Shown: positions 1 to 8,893 of the stretch, one piece after another
How positions within the stretch are numbered: position 1 is the stretch's first letter
Layout: the number at the start of each line of letters is the position of its first letter
Source of the DNA: Ruegeria sp. HKCCSA071
GTDB lineage: Bacteria > Pseudomonadota > Alphaproteobacteria > Rhodobacterales > Rhodobacteraceae
Length of the DNA stretch: 64,000 nucleotides
Assembly: GCF_017872555.1 (NCBI RefSeq)
Contig: NZ_JAEDOX010000008.1
Location: 83,495 to 147,494, forward strand
Direction of reading: 5' to 3'
Notes under the pieces: generated by a model
The model's input: the letters and a program-made list of their open reading frames with translations, nothing else
Database searches by the model: none
Told to the model about the DNA's origin: nothing
Made by a program: the position numbers and the translations under genes

Positions 1-169
1 GCCGCGCGATGTTTGCGGCGCGTCCGGCGGTTTCCAGGCCAAGGGCCATGTGCACTGCCATTGAGCGTTCGTCGACGAACAGCCACAGGCTGACCAGTTG
101 CGCGGCAGCCAGCGCGGCGATGATCAAAAGGATAAGCTGACCGCGCAGACTTTGGGCAAAGGCTTTCAT
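1..169 (-). CDS. Sensor histidine kinase, N-terminal part (runs off window)
   Basis: Only the first 56 or so codons are inside the window, read leftwards from an ATG at 169. The visible protein starts MKAFAQSLRGQLILLIIAAL and has one strong hydrophobic segment (about residues 10-32) followed by a periplasmic-looking stretch, the usual start of a membrane sensor kinase. Its ATG overlaps the stop of the response regulator (ATGA), so the two are translationally coupled. No catalytic domain is visible, so the kinase assignment rests on this coupling. The signal sensed is unknown; the copper genes next door make a metal signal plausible, but that is inference. Confidence 0.7.
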   Translation of the reverse strand, partial: MKAFAQSLRGQLILLIIAALAAAQLVSLWLFVDERSMAVHMALGLETAGRAANIAR

Positions 170-891
170 CCCGTAAGCTCGCTCACGTCGGTCGACAGGC
201 AATAACCGCCACCTCTTATCGTGGTGATGAGCTTCGGCCGCGTTGGGTCAGCTTCGATCTTGCGACGCAAGCGGCTGACCTGGTTGTCGATCGTACGGTC
301 GAACAAGTGCGGGCTGCGGCCGGCGGTCAAATCCAGCAGTTCGTCTCGCGACAGGAGTTTGCGGGGCCGCTGCAGGAATACGGCCAGCAGCCGGACATCG
401 GCGGTGGTCAGACTTTCTTCGGCCCCTTCGGCGGATATCAAGGTGCGACTGTCGGCATCCAGAACCCAGCTTCCAAAGGCGATCCGTTTGCCGCTCAGAT
501 CGCCAGCCGGGGGGACGGTGGTTTCGGAACGCCGCAGGATCGCCTTGATCCGGGCCAGCAATTCACGTGGGTTGAATGGTTTGGGCAGGTAGTCATCGGC
601 GCCGATCTCTAAACCCACGATACGGTCGGTGTCATCGCTGAGGGCTGTCAGCATCAGGATCGGCGGGCCACCGGCCGCGGACAGGCGGCGACAGACCGAC
701 AATCCGTTTTCGCCCGGCATCATGATGTCGAGTACGATAAGATCAATCCGACCGGCCGCCAGTCGTGCGTCCATCTCGGTTGCGTCGCGCGCGGTACTGG
801 CGCGCAACCCATTCTTTTCCAGATAGCGGCTGACAGCATCACGGATTTCGCGGTGGTCGTCGACAATCAAGATATGTGGTGCTTCAGTCAT
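166..891 (-). CDS. OmpR-family two-component response regulator
   Basis: A 241-residue regulator with an N-terminal receiver domain (acidic pair DD at 11-12, phospho-acceptor Asp55 in LIVLDIMMPGENG, Lys in the KPFNP motif) and a C-terminal winged-helix DNA-binding domain ending TTIRGGGYCLS, the classic OmpR/PhoB terminus. A longer reading frame exists, but the ATG at 891 (MTEAPHILIVDD) places the receiver fold correctly. It is coupled to the downstream sensor kinase by a 4-bp overlap. Paired TTTGTATC repeats lie just upstream, between this gene and the divergent EF-hand gene, and are probably its own binding sites. Confidence 0.93.
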   Translation of the reverse strand: MTEAPHILIVDDHREIRDAVSRYLEKNGLRASTARDATEMDARLAAGRIDLIVLDIMMPGENGLSVCRRLSAAGGPPILMLTALSDDTDRIVGLEIGADDYLPKPFNPRELLARIKAILRRSETTVPPAGDLSGKRIAFGSWVLDADSRTLISAEGAEESLTTADVRLLAVFLQRPRKLLSRDELLDLTAGRSPHLFDRTIDNQVSRLRRKIEADPTRPKLITTIRGGGYCLSTDVSELTG

Positions 892-932
892 GGCGCAATC
901 ATAAGCCCCGGCGCGGTACAAATCCCGGCTTT

Positions 933-981
933 TTTGTATCCCTTTGTATCAGTTGGGCGGGCTGCGACACAACGATACAAA
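933..981. promoter_or_regulatory. Putative response-regulator operator (TTTGTATC repeats)
   Basis: TTTGTATC occurs at 933-940 and again at 943-950, a direct repeat with 10-bp periodicity, and its exact inverse GATACAAA occurs at 974-981. One-helical-turn direct repeats are the usual architecture of OmpR/PhoB-type sites. The position between two divergent genes suggests control of both the two-component operon and the rightward metal operon. Seen directly; the identity of the binding protein is inferred. Confidence 0.55.
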
Positions 982-1063
982 CCGGGTTGAGCAGGGGGGT
1001 GGTGGCGCGACCGAGGGCGGCCATATGCTTTGTGTAGAAACAAAAACCCGAGAGGTGAAAGTC

Positions 1064-1579
1064 ATGAAACGTACCTTCACGCTGGCCGCTGGAGCCATTG
1101 CCGCGACTTTGATGGCGCTGCCCGCGCTTGCCGCCGGTCAGCATGGCAGCAGCGCGCAGATGCAGGGCCATGAGGGCGGCATGATGCAGGGTGCGCCCGG
1201 CGGCATGATGGGCGATCACGCAGGCATGATGCAAATGATGGTGAAAATGCATGGCCAGATGATGGGCGGCAACTGGCTGGCGGTTCTGGACATGGACGAG
1301 GACGGTCGCCCGAGCGAATCTGAGATCGCCGAAGGTCTGAAGGCCCGGATGCAGGCGCATGACGTCAATGGAGATGGCAACCTGTCGATTGATGAGTTCG
1401 AAGCGCTGCATTCCGGGATGATCCGCGAAACCATGGTGGACCGATTTCAGCATCTTGATGCCAATGGCGATGGCGTTGTGACCACAGGGGAAATCGAGAA
1501 AGGCGCAAAGACGATGTCGCCGAAACACGGCATGAAGGCCTCGAAACCTGTGACAAAGGCTTCTGAAACCAACAACTGA
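1064..1579 (+). CDS. Exported EF-hand calcium-binding-type protein
   Basis: A 171-residue protein with a Sec signal peptide (MKRTFTLAAG... cleaved near ALAAG, residue 25). A Met/His/Gly-rich segment follows (residues about 27-70), then three EF-hand loops: DMDEDGRPSESE (76-87), DVNGDGNLSIDE (100-111) and DANGDGVVTTGE (132-143). The longer frame upstream is rejected because the ATG at 1064 begins the signal peptide. The Met/His-rich part could bind copper, fitting the copper ATPase downstream; the EF-hands predict calcium binding. First gene of the rightward cluster. Confidence 0.85.
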   Translation: MKRTFTLAAGAIAATLMALPALAAGQHGSSAQMQGHEGGMMQGAPGGMMGDHAGMMQMMVKMHGQMMGGNWLAVLDMDEDGRPSESEIAEGLKARMQAHDVNGDGNLSIDEFEALHSGMIRETMVDRFQHLDANGDGVVTTGEIEKGAKTMSPKHGMKASKPVTKASETNN

Positions 1580-1636
1580 AACGCAACCGTGTAGCCGGGT
1601 CATCGCACTCGGCACAAACCACTGAGGAACAAAGCG

Positions 1637-1744
1637 ATGATGGGCTATGGCGCTGGAATGGGGTTTGGAATGATCTGGATGTTGCTGATCGCAGTGTTGA
1701 TCGTTCTGGCGATCGTAGCGCTGATCAAATACATCGCTAAGTGA
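1637..1744 (+). CDS. Small single-pass membrane protein (35 aa)
   Basis: ATG at 1637 encodes a 35-residue peptide, MMGYGAGMGFGMIWMLLIAV then a continuous hydrophobic run and a Lys-containing end (KYIAK). An AAAGCG sequence precedes it, a weak ribosome site. Small Gly/Met-rich one-helix proteins are common in bacterial metal-resistance clusters; it may be a regulatory or assembly subunit of a neighbouring membrane protein. Function unknown. Confidence 0.55.
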   Translation: MMGYGAGMGFGMIWMLLIAVLIVLAIVALIKYIAK

Positions 1745-1803
1745 CCTCGGAATCCGTCACTCCCGTTTAGGGGTGGAGGGCTATGTCATAGGAGGAACGA
1801 AAG

Positions 1804-2553
1804 CTGGAGGGCCTGCACAGCAATAGCCGTTTGGTTTTCATCGCGGTTTTGATCGCGTTGCTGATCGCCACCATCTGGTTGTGGCTGTCTGGCGCGTTGG
1901 ACGCAGGACTATCGCGCGAAGTCATTACTGCGTGGGTGGATTGGGCCGGCCCGTTCGGACCCGTTGTCATCATCGGCTTCATGACAGCCGCAGTGGTTGC
2001 CAGCCCAATCCCCAGCGCTCCGATCGCTGTCGCTGCCGGGGTGGCATATGGGCATGGGCTGGGAACCGCATTGGTTGCTATCGGAGCGGAGTTGGGGGCG
2101 CTGCTGGCGTTCCTGATAGCCCGTTGGTTGGGGCGCGACGCGCTGCGCCAGTGGTTCGGCGACAAGCTGGACTTGGGGTTGCTTGGATCGCAGAATGCCC
2201 TGATGTTGACCGTGTTCACCAGCCGCCTGATGCCTTTCGTTTCTTTCGACATGGTCAGCTATGCCGCCGGTCTGACCCGACTTCAATTTTGGCGGTTCGC
2301 ACTGGCCACCTTGGCTGGACTCCTGCCGGCCAGTTTCGTTCTGGCCCATCTGGGCAGCCAGATTACCGAAACCGCGACAGGCGGCACCAGCCTTGCGGTT
2401 ATCGGGCTTGGGCTGTTGACGGGGGCGCCACTTATCTGGTTGGCTTGGAAACGCAAGATGCCTGTTGGCTCTTCAGACCACGAATTGAGCCAGATCAATG
2501 CGACCGGTCCAAGCGGCCCTAAACTGTTGGAGAATGGAGGAAACCCTAAGTGA
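1804..2553 (+). CDS. TVP38/TMEM64 (VTT-domain, DedA-like) membrane protein
   Basis: A polytopic membrane protein of about 249 residues with the VTT-domain features of the TVP38/TMEM64 family: an early Pro-rich segment (VASPIPSAPIAVAAGVAYG) and the re-entrant region FTSRLMPFVSFDMVSYAAG. No ATG is available. A strong GGAGGA (1791-1796) sits 7 nt before a CTG at 1804, whereas the TTG at 1831 has no ribosome site, so the CTG start is preferred; with TTG the protein is 9 residues shorter. The stop overlaps the next gene's GTG (GTGA). These proteins are linked to lipid scrambling and membrane homeostasis; the role here is unknown. Confidence 0.85.
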   Translation: MEGLHSNSRLVFIAVLIALLIATIWLWLSGALDAGLSREVITAWVDWAGPFGPVVIIGFMTAAVVASPIPSAPIAVAAGVAYGHGLGTALVAIGAELGALLAFLIARWLGRDALRQWFGDKLDLGLLGSQNALMLTVFTSRLMPFVSFDMVSYAAGLTRLQFWRFALATLAGLLPASFVLAHLGSQITETATGGTSLAVIGLGLLTGAPLIWLAWKRKMPVGSSDHELSQINATGPSGPKLLENGGNPK

Positions 2554-2918
2554 TCCGCGCACAATGGATATCAACTGCGACACGGACGGCCCGAGCCATG
2601 GGCCGGCTGCAGGTCCTGTTGATCTGTGCGTTGGTGGTTTCGATGCTGATCTCTGTTGTGCCGTCCCATGCCGGGCATGACATCGCGAAGGCCGCCACCC
2701 AGGCCGAGCTTGTGATCGATGACAGCGGTGGGTATCCCGCGTCTCATCCATCAGAAGAATTAGACTGCTCAGTGCACCCGGGCTGCTATGCGATGGCAGT
2801 TATGGCGGCACCTGAATTGCTCTCGATGCGTATTGCTACGCCCGTGGCGCCAGAACGGTTCCGGCCACGCGCAAGCCTGCCGGTCGCACCACTACCACAT
2901 CCGCCAAACCTGTCCTGA
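2550..2918 (+). CDS. Hypothetical exported protein
   Basis: A 122-residue product starting at a GTG that overlaps the previous stop. It has an N-terminal basic region, a hydrophobic segment (about residues 19-37, LQVLLICALVVSMLISVV) ending at a plausible cleavage site near SHAGH, and a short extracytoplasmic part with two Cys (DCSVHPGC). Codon coupling to the TVP38 gene supports a real gene. No family recognised; the His/Cys content fits a periplasmic metal-cluster role, but this is a guess. Confidence 0.6.
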   Translation: MIRAQWISTATRTARAMGRLQVLLICALVVSMLISVVPSHAGHDIAKAATQAELVIDDSGGYPASHPSEELDCSVHPGCYAMAVMAAPELLSMRIATPVAPERFRPRASLPVAPLPHPPNLS

Positions 2919-3002
2919 ACGTGACCGGCAATGGCTCCGGAATCGCTCCGGGGTCTTGCCCAAGCCGTTGATTGCGGCCCAACTCAGTTCAGGACACTTA
3001 CC

Positions 3003-3362
3003 ATGCTTACCATTCTGTACTTTTTCGTCACGGGCGTGGTGCTATTCGCACTGTTGCGCCTGACCTGTGGCCCCTGTGTGATGGGGACACAAGAACATCA
3101 TCCCGGTGTTCCGGTGACAACCCTTGGCTGGGCGCTCAGCCTGTTTCTGGCCGCAACCTACCTGCTGTGCGTGGCCTTTGACCTGATCTTTCCAAGTTTT
3201 GCCATGTACCGGGCTTGGATCGGCCTGATGCCCGGAATGACTTGGCTCAGCCTGCCCTCATTCCTGTTGGGACTGTTATGGGCGTTTCTCTACGGCTGGT
3301 ACGCCGCGTTGCTGTTCGGCGGACTGTTCAATGTCTTTGCGGCTCGCACAAAACTCAACTGA
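3003..3362 (+). CDS. Small membrane protein, DUF5676-like C-terminus
   Basis: A 119-residue protein with three or four hydrophobic helices. After the first helix comes LTCGPCVMGTQEHH, a CxxC and His motif that could bind metal. The end, AFLYGWYAALLFGGLFNVF, resembles the GWY...N signature of DUF5676 membrane proteins found beside heavy-metal genes. Start is the ATG at 3003; an upstream in-frame extension lacks a ribosome site. Lies between the exported protein and the beta-propeller gene in one rightward unit. Confidence 0.6.
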   Translation: MLTILYFFVTGVVLFALLRLTCGPCVMGTQEHHPGVPVTTLGWALSLFLAATYLLCVAFDLIFPSFAMYRAWIGLMPGMTWLSLPSFLLGLLWAFLYGWYAALLFGGLFNVFAARTKLN

Positions 3363-3378
3363 TTGAAAGGACAAAGCC

Positions 3379-3498
3379 ATGAAGGCCATCGCTCTGACCC
3401 TGCTTTTGACGCCCTTCCTGATGGCCGTCATCTACCGGATTTTTCTGCACGTGCCCGCCAATGCGCGCGTTTCAGTTGACGAAAGGAAACCTAAATGA
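3379..3498 (+). CDS. Small membrane peptide (39 aa) coupled to beta-propeller gene
   Basis: ATG at 3379, preceded by GAAAGGACAAAG, encodes 39 residues: one hydrophobic helix (KAIALTLLLTPFLMAVIYRI) and a charged tail (VDERKPK). Its TGA overlaps the ATG of the next gene (ATGA), strong evidence that it is translated. Family not recognised; probably a membrane accessory peptide of the metal cluster. Confidence 0.55.
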   Translation: MKAIALTLLLTPFLMAVIYRIFLHVPANARVSVDERKPK

Positions 3499-4544
3499 CC
3501 CTGTTCAATCTGGCCGCAGGCCTGTCCGTCGCAGCTTTGACTGCGCCTTCGCTCACGCTGGCGGCAACCGTGTTCATTCCCGAAGGCAGCGCGGACTCGG
3601 TTCTGGTGATCGACTCCGAAACCGGCAAGACCGTCGAGCGGCTGCCGAGGCTCGTGGCGGTCCATGGGCTGGCCGGCGCGCCCGGCTTTAAGTACCTGGT
3701 CGCGGGCAGCTACGCAGAAACCGAGGCCACAACGCCACCAAAACCCGAAGGTATGTCCAAGGATGAACACGCTGCGCACCACGCCAAGCGCGATGTCACT
3801 GCGTTGCCCAAAGACAAGGGGCGGAGCCTGCTGACGATCCTTGATGCGGAAACACGCGAGGTCGTCCGCCAGATCGAGGTTCCAGGTGCGGTGCATCACA
3901 CTGCGGTGTCGCCCGACGGGCGGTTCGCGGTGGCGACCCATCCGGGCGGTGACGGTATTTCGATCGTCGATCTCGATAAGCTCAGCTTCCTTGGTTTCGT
4001 AGCAACCGGGCCAATGCCCAACTATGCGGTATTCGCGCCTGACGGCGACAGGGTCTATGTCACCAATACCGGCAATGGTACACTTAGCGAAGTGGATGTC
4101 GTCAAAGGCTTCGTCGTACGCAACATGCCCGTCGGCGAAGGCCCTGAGCATCTTGTACTTAACGCCACCGGCAGCGCCGCCTTCGTAGCCGACAGTGATG
4201 GTGGCAAGGCCTTCCGCGTAGATCTTGCCAGCGGTTCTGTCACCGAAACCTATGACATTGGAGGCGAGTTGCACGGGATCGGCCTGTCCGACCGCGAGGG
4301 CGTACTGTTCGTGGCCGCCAAAGGCACCGACCGGTTGTTGTCGATTGATCTTGCTACGGGCAAACAGCGCTCGACCAACCTGTCACCGGCACCTTATCAC
4401 CTGACGACCATACCGAACTCAGGCAAAGTGATGGTATCAAGCCGAACCGAACCGAAGGTCTGGATCGTCGATCAAGTCAGCCTGACGGCTATTACCGAAA
4501 TGCCGATACTGGGTGAGGGCCACCAGATGGTTGTTCTGCCCTGA
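3495..4544 (+). CDS. Periplasmic YVTN-family beta-propeller protein
   Basis: A 349-residue exported protein (signal peptide to about residue 24, SLTLAA). The rest is a repeated blade pattern of the YncE/YVTN type: VLVIDSETGK, DGRFAVATHPGG, GDRVYVTNTGNGTLSEVD, GSAAFVADSDGG, EGVLFVAAKGTD. An inserted loop near residues 82-104 is rich in Lys, Met and His (DEHAAHHAKRD), a candidate metal-binding loop. Such proteins often act as periplasmic scaffolds or binding proteins; the copper ATPase 66 bp downstream suggests a metal role here. Start is fixed by the 4-bp overlap with the small upstream gene. Confidence 0.85.
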   Translation: MTLFNLAAGLSVAALTAPSLTLAATVFIPEGSADSVLVIDSETGKTVERLPRLVAVHGLAGAPGFKYLVAGSYAETEATTPPKPEGMSKDEHAAHHAKRDVTALPKDKGRSLLTILDAETREVVRQIEVPGAVHHTAVSPDGRFAVATHPGGDGISIVDLDKLSFLGFVATGPMPNYAVFAPDGDRVYVTNTGNGTLSEVDVVKGFVVRNMPVGEGPEHLVLNATGSAAFVADSDGGKAFRVDLASGSVTETYDIGGELHGIGLSDREGVLFVAAKGTDRLLSIDLATGKQRSTNLSPAPYHLTTIPNSGKVMVSSRTEPKVWIVDQVSLTAITEMPILGEGHQMVVLP

Positions 4545-4610
4545 AGGACTGTGCCCGGCATTGCGTAATTAAACGGCTCTACGACCAAAGCTTAAACCAG
4601 GGAGCAGAAC

Positions 4611-6962
4611 ATGACAGAAGACCACGACATCAGAATCCACGCGAACGGCCCGACCGAGGTCGCTTACGTCTGCCCCATGCATTCTGACGTGCGTCAATCT
4701 GGGCCCGGCGACTGTCCCAAATGCGGGATGCACCTTGTGCCCGAGGGCGAGGTGGATGCGCATGCGCATCACCACCATTCCGCGCATCATGGCGCGACGG
4801 ACGAGAACGGTGAATATGACATCGTTCCGACAGGCTATGACGGACCCGTATATACCTGCCCGATGCATCCGCAGGTGCGGCAAACCCATCCCGGGTCCTG
4901 TCCACTCTGCGGCATGGGGTTGGAGCTGGAAAGCGCGGCGATGGTGGACGAGGGGCCGAACCCGGAACTGGTGGATTTCACCCGGCGCCTATGGGTAGGT
5001 GCGATTCTGACGCTTCCACTTTTGGTTTTCACGATGGGCCCCTACGTTGGGCTGTCTGGTGTGCGAGAGATTTTTGGTGAGCGAACAACCCTATGGATTG
5101 AACTGATACTTGGCACTCCGGTTGTTCTTTGGTGCGGTTGGCCATTTCTGGAACGAGGGTGGAATTCGTTTCGCACCATGAACCTGAACATGTTCTCGTT
5201 GATTGCCATGGGGGTTTCGGCCGCGTGGCTGTTCAGCGTTGTCGCCGTATTGATGCCCCACATATTTCCGGACGGTTTTCGAGATTCAGAAGGCCATGTT
5301 GGGGTCTATTTCGAAGCGGCCGCAGTTATCGTTACACTTGTTCTGCTCGGGCAGGTGATGGAACTGCGGGCACGCGAAGGCACAGGAAAGGCAATCCGCG
5401 CTTTGCTGGACATGGCCGCAAAGACCGCCCGCATTATCCGCCCTGACAGCAGTGAAGAGGAAATTCCGCTTGAAGAAGTACAGGTAGGTGACCGCCTTCG
5501 CGTACGCCCCGGCGACAAGGTGCCAGTAGACGGCATTGTACTCGAAGGGCGCTCATCTGTTGACGAAAGCATGATCTCTGGCGAACCGGTTCCGGTCGAA
5601 AAGGTACAAGGCGAGCCGGTCACAGGGGCCACAATCAACGGCACCGGTAGCCTTGTGATCGAAGCAACCCGAGTGGGCTCTGACACAATGCTGTCCCAGA
5701 TTGTCGAAATGGTGGCCAACGCGCAACGCTCGCGCGCACCAATTCAGAAATACGCTGACAAAGTGGCGGGCTGGTTTGTACCGGCGGTCATAAGTATAGC
5801 TGCGCTGGCCTTTATTGCATGGGCAATTTGGGGACCGGCTCCGGCGCTCTCCTACGCCTTGATCGCAGCGGTGTCGGTACTGATCATAGCTTGCCCGTGC
5901 GCGCTTGGCCTGGCCACTCCGATGTCGATCATGACGGCCACGGGGCGCGGGGCGCAGGCCGGAGTGCTGATCAAAAATGCCGAAGCGCTGGAGCGGTTCG
6001 AGAAGATCGATACTTTGATCGTCGACAAAACTGGCACGCTGACCATGGGCAAGCCAAAGCTTGTGGCTGTATTACCCGAACCTGGCCATGACGAGGTCGA
6101 GGTGCTGCGGCTGGCCGCAACGCTGGAGAAGGGCTCGGAGCACCCGTTAGCTGAGGCAATCGTCACAGGAGCCGAGGAACGTGGCGTAGCCCTGTCCGAC
6201 GCCAGTGACTTCGAGGCGGTGACTGGTAAAGGCGTGAAAGGCACGGTGGATGGCCGCCCCGTCGCGCTCGGCAATCTGAAACTGGTCACCGATCTCGGAC
6301 TCGAGGCGGCCGAACTGACGGCCAAGGCCAATGCGCGTCGGGATGACGGCGAAACGGTGATGTTCGTGATGCTTGATGGTTCAGTGGCGGGGTTGGTCTG
6401 CGTCGCCGACCCGGTCAAGGAAACAACACCAGCCGCACTCAAGGCGCTGCACGAACTGGGTTTCCGGATCATCATGGCGACTGGCGACAACGAACGCACT
6501 GCAAAGGCGGTGGCCGAACGTCTGGGTATCGATGAGATTCGAGCCGACGTACTGCCCGAGGACAAGGCCCGCATAATTCGCGAACTGCAGGAGAAAGGCG
6601 CAAAGGTCGCCATGGCGGGTGACGGAGTGAACGACGCACCCGCGTTAGCGCAGTCCGATGTGGGCATCGCCATGGGGACCGGTGCCGACGTGGCGATCGA
6701 AAGTGCAGGCTTCACGCTGGTCAACGGAAGCCTTGATGGCATCGTGCGCGCCCGTAGGCTGGCCCGCGCTACCATGCGCAATATCCGGCAAAACCTATTC
6801 TTTGCCCTGATCTACAACGCCTCGGGCGTTCCGGTGGCGGCGGGTCTTCTGTTCCCGCTTTTCGGCATCCTGATCAGCCCGATGTTTGCGGCCTTCGCTA
6901 TGAGTGCTTCATCGATTTCAGTGGTGTTGAATGCGCTGCGATTGCGGGGGGCGAAGATTTGA
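4611..6962 (+). CDS. copA: Copper-translocating P1B-type ATPase
   Basis: A 783-residue P-type ATPase. The N-terminus has two heavy-metal-binding domains of the CPMH...CPxCGM type (Cys21-Met40 and Cys83-Met102) separated by a His-rich run (51-60), not HMA domains. The membrane core has the CPC motif ([12 protein letters not shown], near residue 428), the phosphorylation site DKTGTLT (Asp near 473), TGD and GDGVNDAP (near 670). The CPC motif and the C-terminal helices fit Cu(I) export (PIB-1). It is preceded by CAGGGAGCAG and followed by a permease that overlaps by 4 bp. Likely exports copper from the cytoplasm; silver is possible. Confidence 0.95.
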   Translation: MTEDHDIRIHANGPTEVAYVCPMHSDVRQSGPGDCPKCGMHLVPEGEVDAHAHHHHSAHHGATDENGEYDIVPTGYDGPVYTCPMHPQVRQTHPGSCPLCGMGLELESAAMVDEGPNPELVDFTRRLWVGAILTLPLLVFTMGPYVGLSGVREIFGERTTLWIELILGTPVVLWCGWPFLERGWNSFRTMNLNMFSLIAMGVSAAWLFSVVAVLMPHIFPDGFRDSEGHVGVYFEAAAVIVTLVLLGQVMELRAREGTGKAIRALLDMAAKTARIIRPDSSEEEIPLEEVQVGDRLRVRPGDKVPVDGIVLEGRSSVDESMISGEPVPVEKVQGEPVTGATINGTGSLVIEATRVGSDTMLSQIVEMVANAQRSRAPIQKYADKVAGWFVPAVISIAALAFIAWAIWGPAPALSYALIAAVSVLIIACPCALGLATPMSIMTATGRGAQAGVLIKNAEALERFEKIDTLIVDKTGTLTMGKPKLVAVLPEPGHDEVEVLRLAATLEKGSEHPLAEAIVTGAEERGVALSDASDFEAVTGKGVKGTVDGRPVALGNLKLVTDLGLEAAELTAKANARRDDGETVMFVMLDGSVAGLVCVADPVKETTPAALKALHELGFRIIMATGDNERTAKAVAERLGIDEIRADVLPEDKARIIRELQEKGAKVAMAGDGVNDAPALAQSDVGIAMGTGADVAIESAGFTLVNGSLDGIVRARRLARATMRNIRQNLFFALIYNASGVPVAAGLLFPLFGILISPMFAAFAMSASSISVVLNALRLRGAKI

Positions 6963-8293
6963 GCACGCACGAGCATAGTACCCACGGCGCCAGTGGCGCG
7001 CTGAAGCCCGGATCAATCTCGCTGACCGGAGCCGTCGCCATGGGGACCGGCGTGATGATTGGCGCTGGGATCTTTGCACTTACCGGACAGATCGCCGGGC
7101 TGGCGGGGCCATGGTTTCCGCTGTCCTTCGTGGTCGGGGCCGTGGTGACGGTTTTCAGCGCCTATACCTATATCGCCATGTCCAACGCCTGGCCCTCATC
7201 AGGCGGCATCGCCATGATCCTGACCAAGGCATATGGGCCCGGGGCGGTTGCGGCGGCGGCCTCGCTGCTGATGGCACTGTCGATGGTGATCAACGAAAGC
7301 CTCGTCGCGCGTACTTTCGCGACCTATGCGCTCCGCCCGTTCAACATCGAGAGCGGACCGCTGGTGTCTTTGGTCGCTGTTGCGCTGATCGTCTTTGCCT
7401 ATGCGGTGAACCGGTCGGGCAACCGGTCGGTGGGGTTGTGGTCGATCATCATGTCGGCGCTCAAGATAGGCGGGATCGCAATATTCGGCATCGCCGCACT
7501 TTGGGCTGCGGGCGGAACCTGGCAGGTTCAGGGCTCGGAACCGGCCGCGCCGCTGGGGTTCGTCGCCTCGGTAGCCCTGTCGATCCTCGCCTTCAAGGGC
7601 TTTACCACCATCACCAACAGCGGGGCCGAGATCGTCGACCCGCACCGCAATGTCGGGCGCACCATCATGATCTCGATCGCGATCTGCGCGGTGGTCTACC
7701 TGCTGGTCGCCCTTGCCGTCGGTGTCAGCCTGCCGCCCGAGCAAATCCGCGCGGCGCAGGACTATGCCCTGGCCGAGGCTGCCAGGCCGGTGCTGGGGCA
7801 GGGCGGGTTCTACCTGACCGTGGCGCTGGCGATGGTGGCGACGGCCTCGGGGCTGATCGCCAGCGTTTTCGCTGTGTCCCGGATGCTGGCGATGCTGACC
7901 GACATGAAGATGATCCCGCACAGCCATTTCGGCATGACGGGCAGCATCCAGTCTCACACGCTGATCTACACGGTCGTGATTGCGGGCCTGCTTGCGGTGT
8001 TGTTCGACCTGTCTCGCATCGCCTCGTTGGGGGCGTTCTTTTACCTGGTGATGGACATGGCGGTGCATTGGGGTGTCTGGCGACGCTTGCGCGGTCAGAT
8101 CAAAGCCCGTGGATGGGTCTTGCTGACCGCCCTGGCGCTGGACTGCGTAGTCCTGACCGCGTTCACAATACTCAAGCTGCGCTCCGACCCGATGATCGTA
8201 GTATATGCCGTTGCTGGCATCGGCTTGGTCTTCGTCTATGAGCGCATCTTTCTCAAACAATGGATCATCGAAAAGGAGACAAATCAGCTATGA
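6959..8293 (+). CDS. APC-superfamily amino-acid permease
   Basis: A 444-residue polytopic transporter of the APC family: the first helix carries the unwound [16 protein letters not shown] substrate motif and about twelve hydrophobic segments follow. It begins with a TTG that overlaps the copA stop (TTGA) and so is translationally coupled to the copper ATPase. The extreme N-terminus is His-containing ([12 protein letters not shown]). Family members exchange or import amino acids or polyamines with protons; the substrate cannot be told. Coupling suggests import or export of a metal-complexing amino acid, which is inference. Confidence 0.87.
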   Translation: MSTHEHSTHGASGALKPGSISLTGAVAMGTGVMIGAGIFALTGQIAGLAGPWFPLSFVVGAVVTVFSAYTYIAMSNAWPSSGGIAMILTKAYGPGAVAAAASLLMALSMVINESLVARTFATYALRPFNIESGPLVSLVAVALIVFAYAVNRSGNRSVGLWSIIMSALKIGGIAIFGIAALWAAGGTWQVQGSEPAAPLGFVASVALSILAFKGFTTITNSGAEIVDPHRNVGRTIMISIAICAVVYLLVALAVGVSLPPEQIRAAQDYALAEAARPVLGQGGFYLTVALAMVATASGLIASVFAVSRMLAMLTDMKMIPHSHFGMTGSIQSHTLIYTVVIAGLLAVLFDLSRIASLGAFFYLVMDMAVHWGVWRRLRGQIKARGWVLLTALALDCVVLTAFTILKLRSDPMIVVYAVAGIGLVFVYERIFLKQWIIEKETNQL

Positions 8294-8568
8294 CCCAATC
8301 AAATTTCGACGAAACCCGCGCCACACAGGAGACGACCGAAAGGGTCAGCTCTGACGTAACGGCCGAAGCGCCCAAAACCGAAGATCAGACGGCCAACGGT
8401 GCCAAGCGTAATTGGCTCCCGGTTGTCATTGCGATCGCGTTGGGCGCCGCTGTTCTGGGCTGGGAATACCGCGAGACACTCTATCCTTTGCTCAGTTCTC
8501 CGTTGCTGTTCTTGCTGGTCTGCGTGGGCATGCATTTCTTAATGCATCGCGGCCACGGCAAACACTGA
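8290..8568 (+). CDS. DUF2933-like small membrane protein
   Basis: A 92-residue protein starting at ATG 8290, preceded by AAGGAGAC and overlapping the permease stop. A hydrophilic N-terminus leads to two hydrophobic segments and a His-rich end (LLFLLVCVGMHFLMHRGHGK), the pattern of DUF2933, a small membrane family common in copper and silver resistance islands. Likely part of the copA operon. Function undetermined. Confidence 0.75.
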   Translation: MTQSNFDETRATQETTERVSSDVTAEAPKTEDQTANGAKRNWLPVVIAIALGAAVLGWEYRETLYPLLSSPLLFLLVCVGMHFLMHRGHGKH

Positions 8569-8681
8569 GAACGGCGCCCTGTATGGCTGGCGGCTTTGCG
8601 GCAAGAACACTGCGCAACAAGGAGCAGCAACGGCCAACTGATCAGAACAAATTTGTAACCCAATAAGGAAGGGAAATTGCC

Positions 8682-8792
8682 ATGTTAGCAAATCCAATTC
8701 GGAGAGCAGCAACTGAACTGCACCTGACGGCCGGTGCACTAACTGTAAAGGCATTGCACGGTGACACCGACGAAGATCACTCTGATGAATAG
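8682..8792 (+). CDS. Small hypothetical protein (36 aa)
   Basis: ATG at 8682 has a good ribosome site (AAGGAAGGG) and encodes 36 residues beginning MLANPIRRAATELHLTAGAL and ending in an acidic tail (DTDEDHSDE). No family recognised. Position between the DUF2933 gene and the Rieske gene, and the ribosome site, are the only support. Confidence 0.4.
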   Translation: MLANPIRRAATELHLTAGALTVKALHGDTDEDHSDE

Positions 8793-8865
8793 GGAATGGG
8801 GCATCGCGGTGAAGAAGAGGACCAAGGCGACTGATCCACCTCGTCCGAGTCCTATCATTCGATGA
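8785..8865 (+). CDS. Possible 26-aa basic peptide
   Basis: ATG at 8785 overlaps the end of the preceding small ORF (GATGAATAG) and encodes 26 residues rich in Lys, Arg and Pro (MNREWGIAVKKRTKATDPPR...). No independent ribosome site; translation would rely on coupling. Weakly supported. Confidence 0.22.
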   Translation: MNREWGIAVKKRTKATDPPRPSPIIR

Positions 8866-8893
8866 ACCCGTCCTGACGCACAGGAGGAACAAT

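Noticed and set aside
3432..4274. 280-codon minus-strand ORF opposite the beta-propeller gene
   Set aside because: The plus-strand gene has a signal peptide and blade repeats; the antisense frame shows no motif.
5852..6781. 309-codon minus-strand ORF inside copA
   Set aside because: Ser/Ala/Pro-rich shadow of the ATPase; no ribosome site or family motif.
7111..8260. Long ORFs on both strands inside the APC permease gene
   Set aside because: Low-complexity shadows of a GC-rich membrane protein gene.
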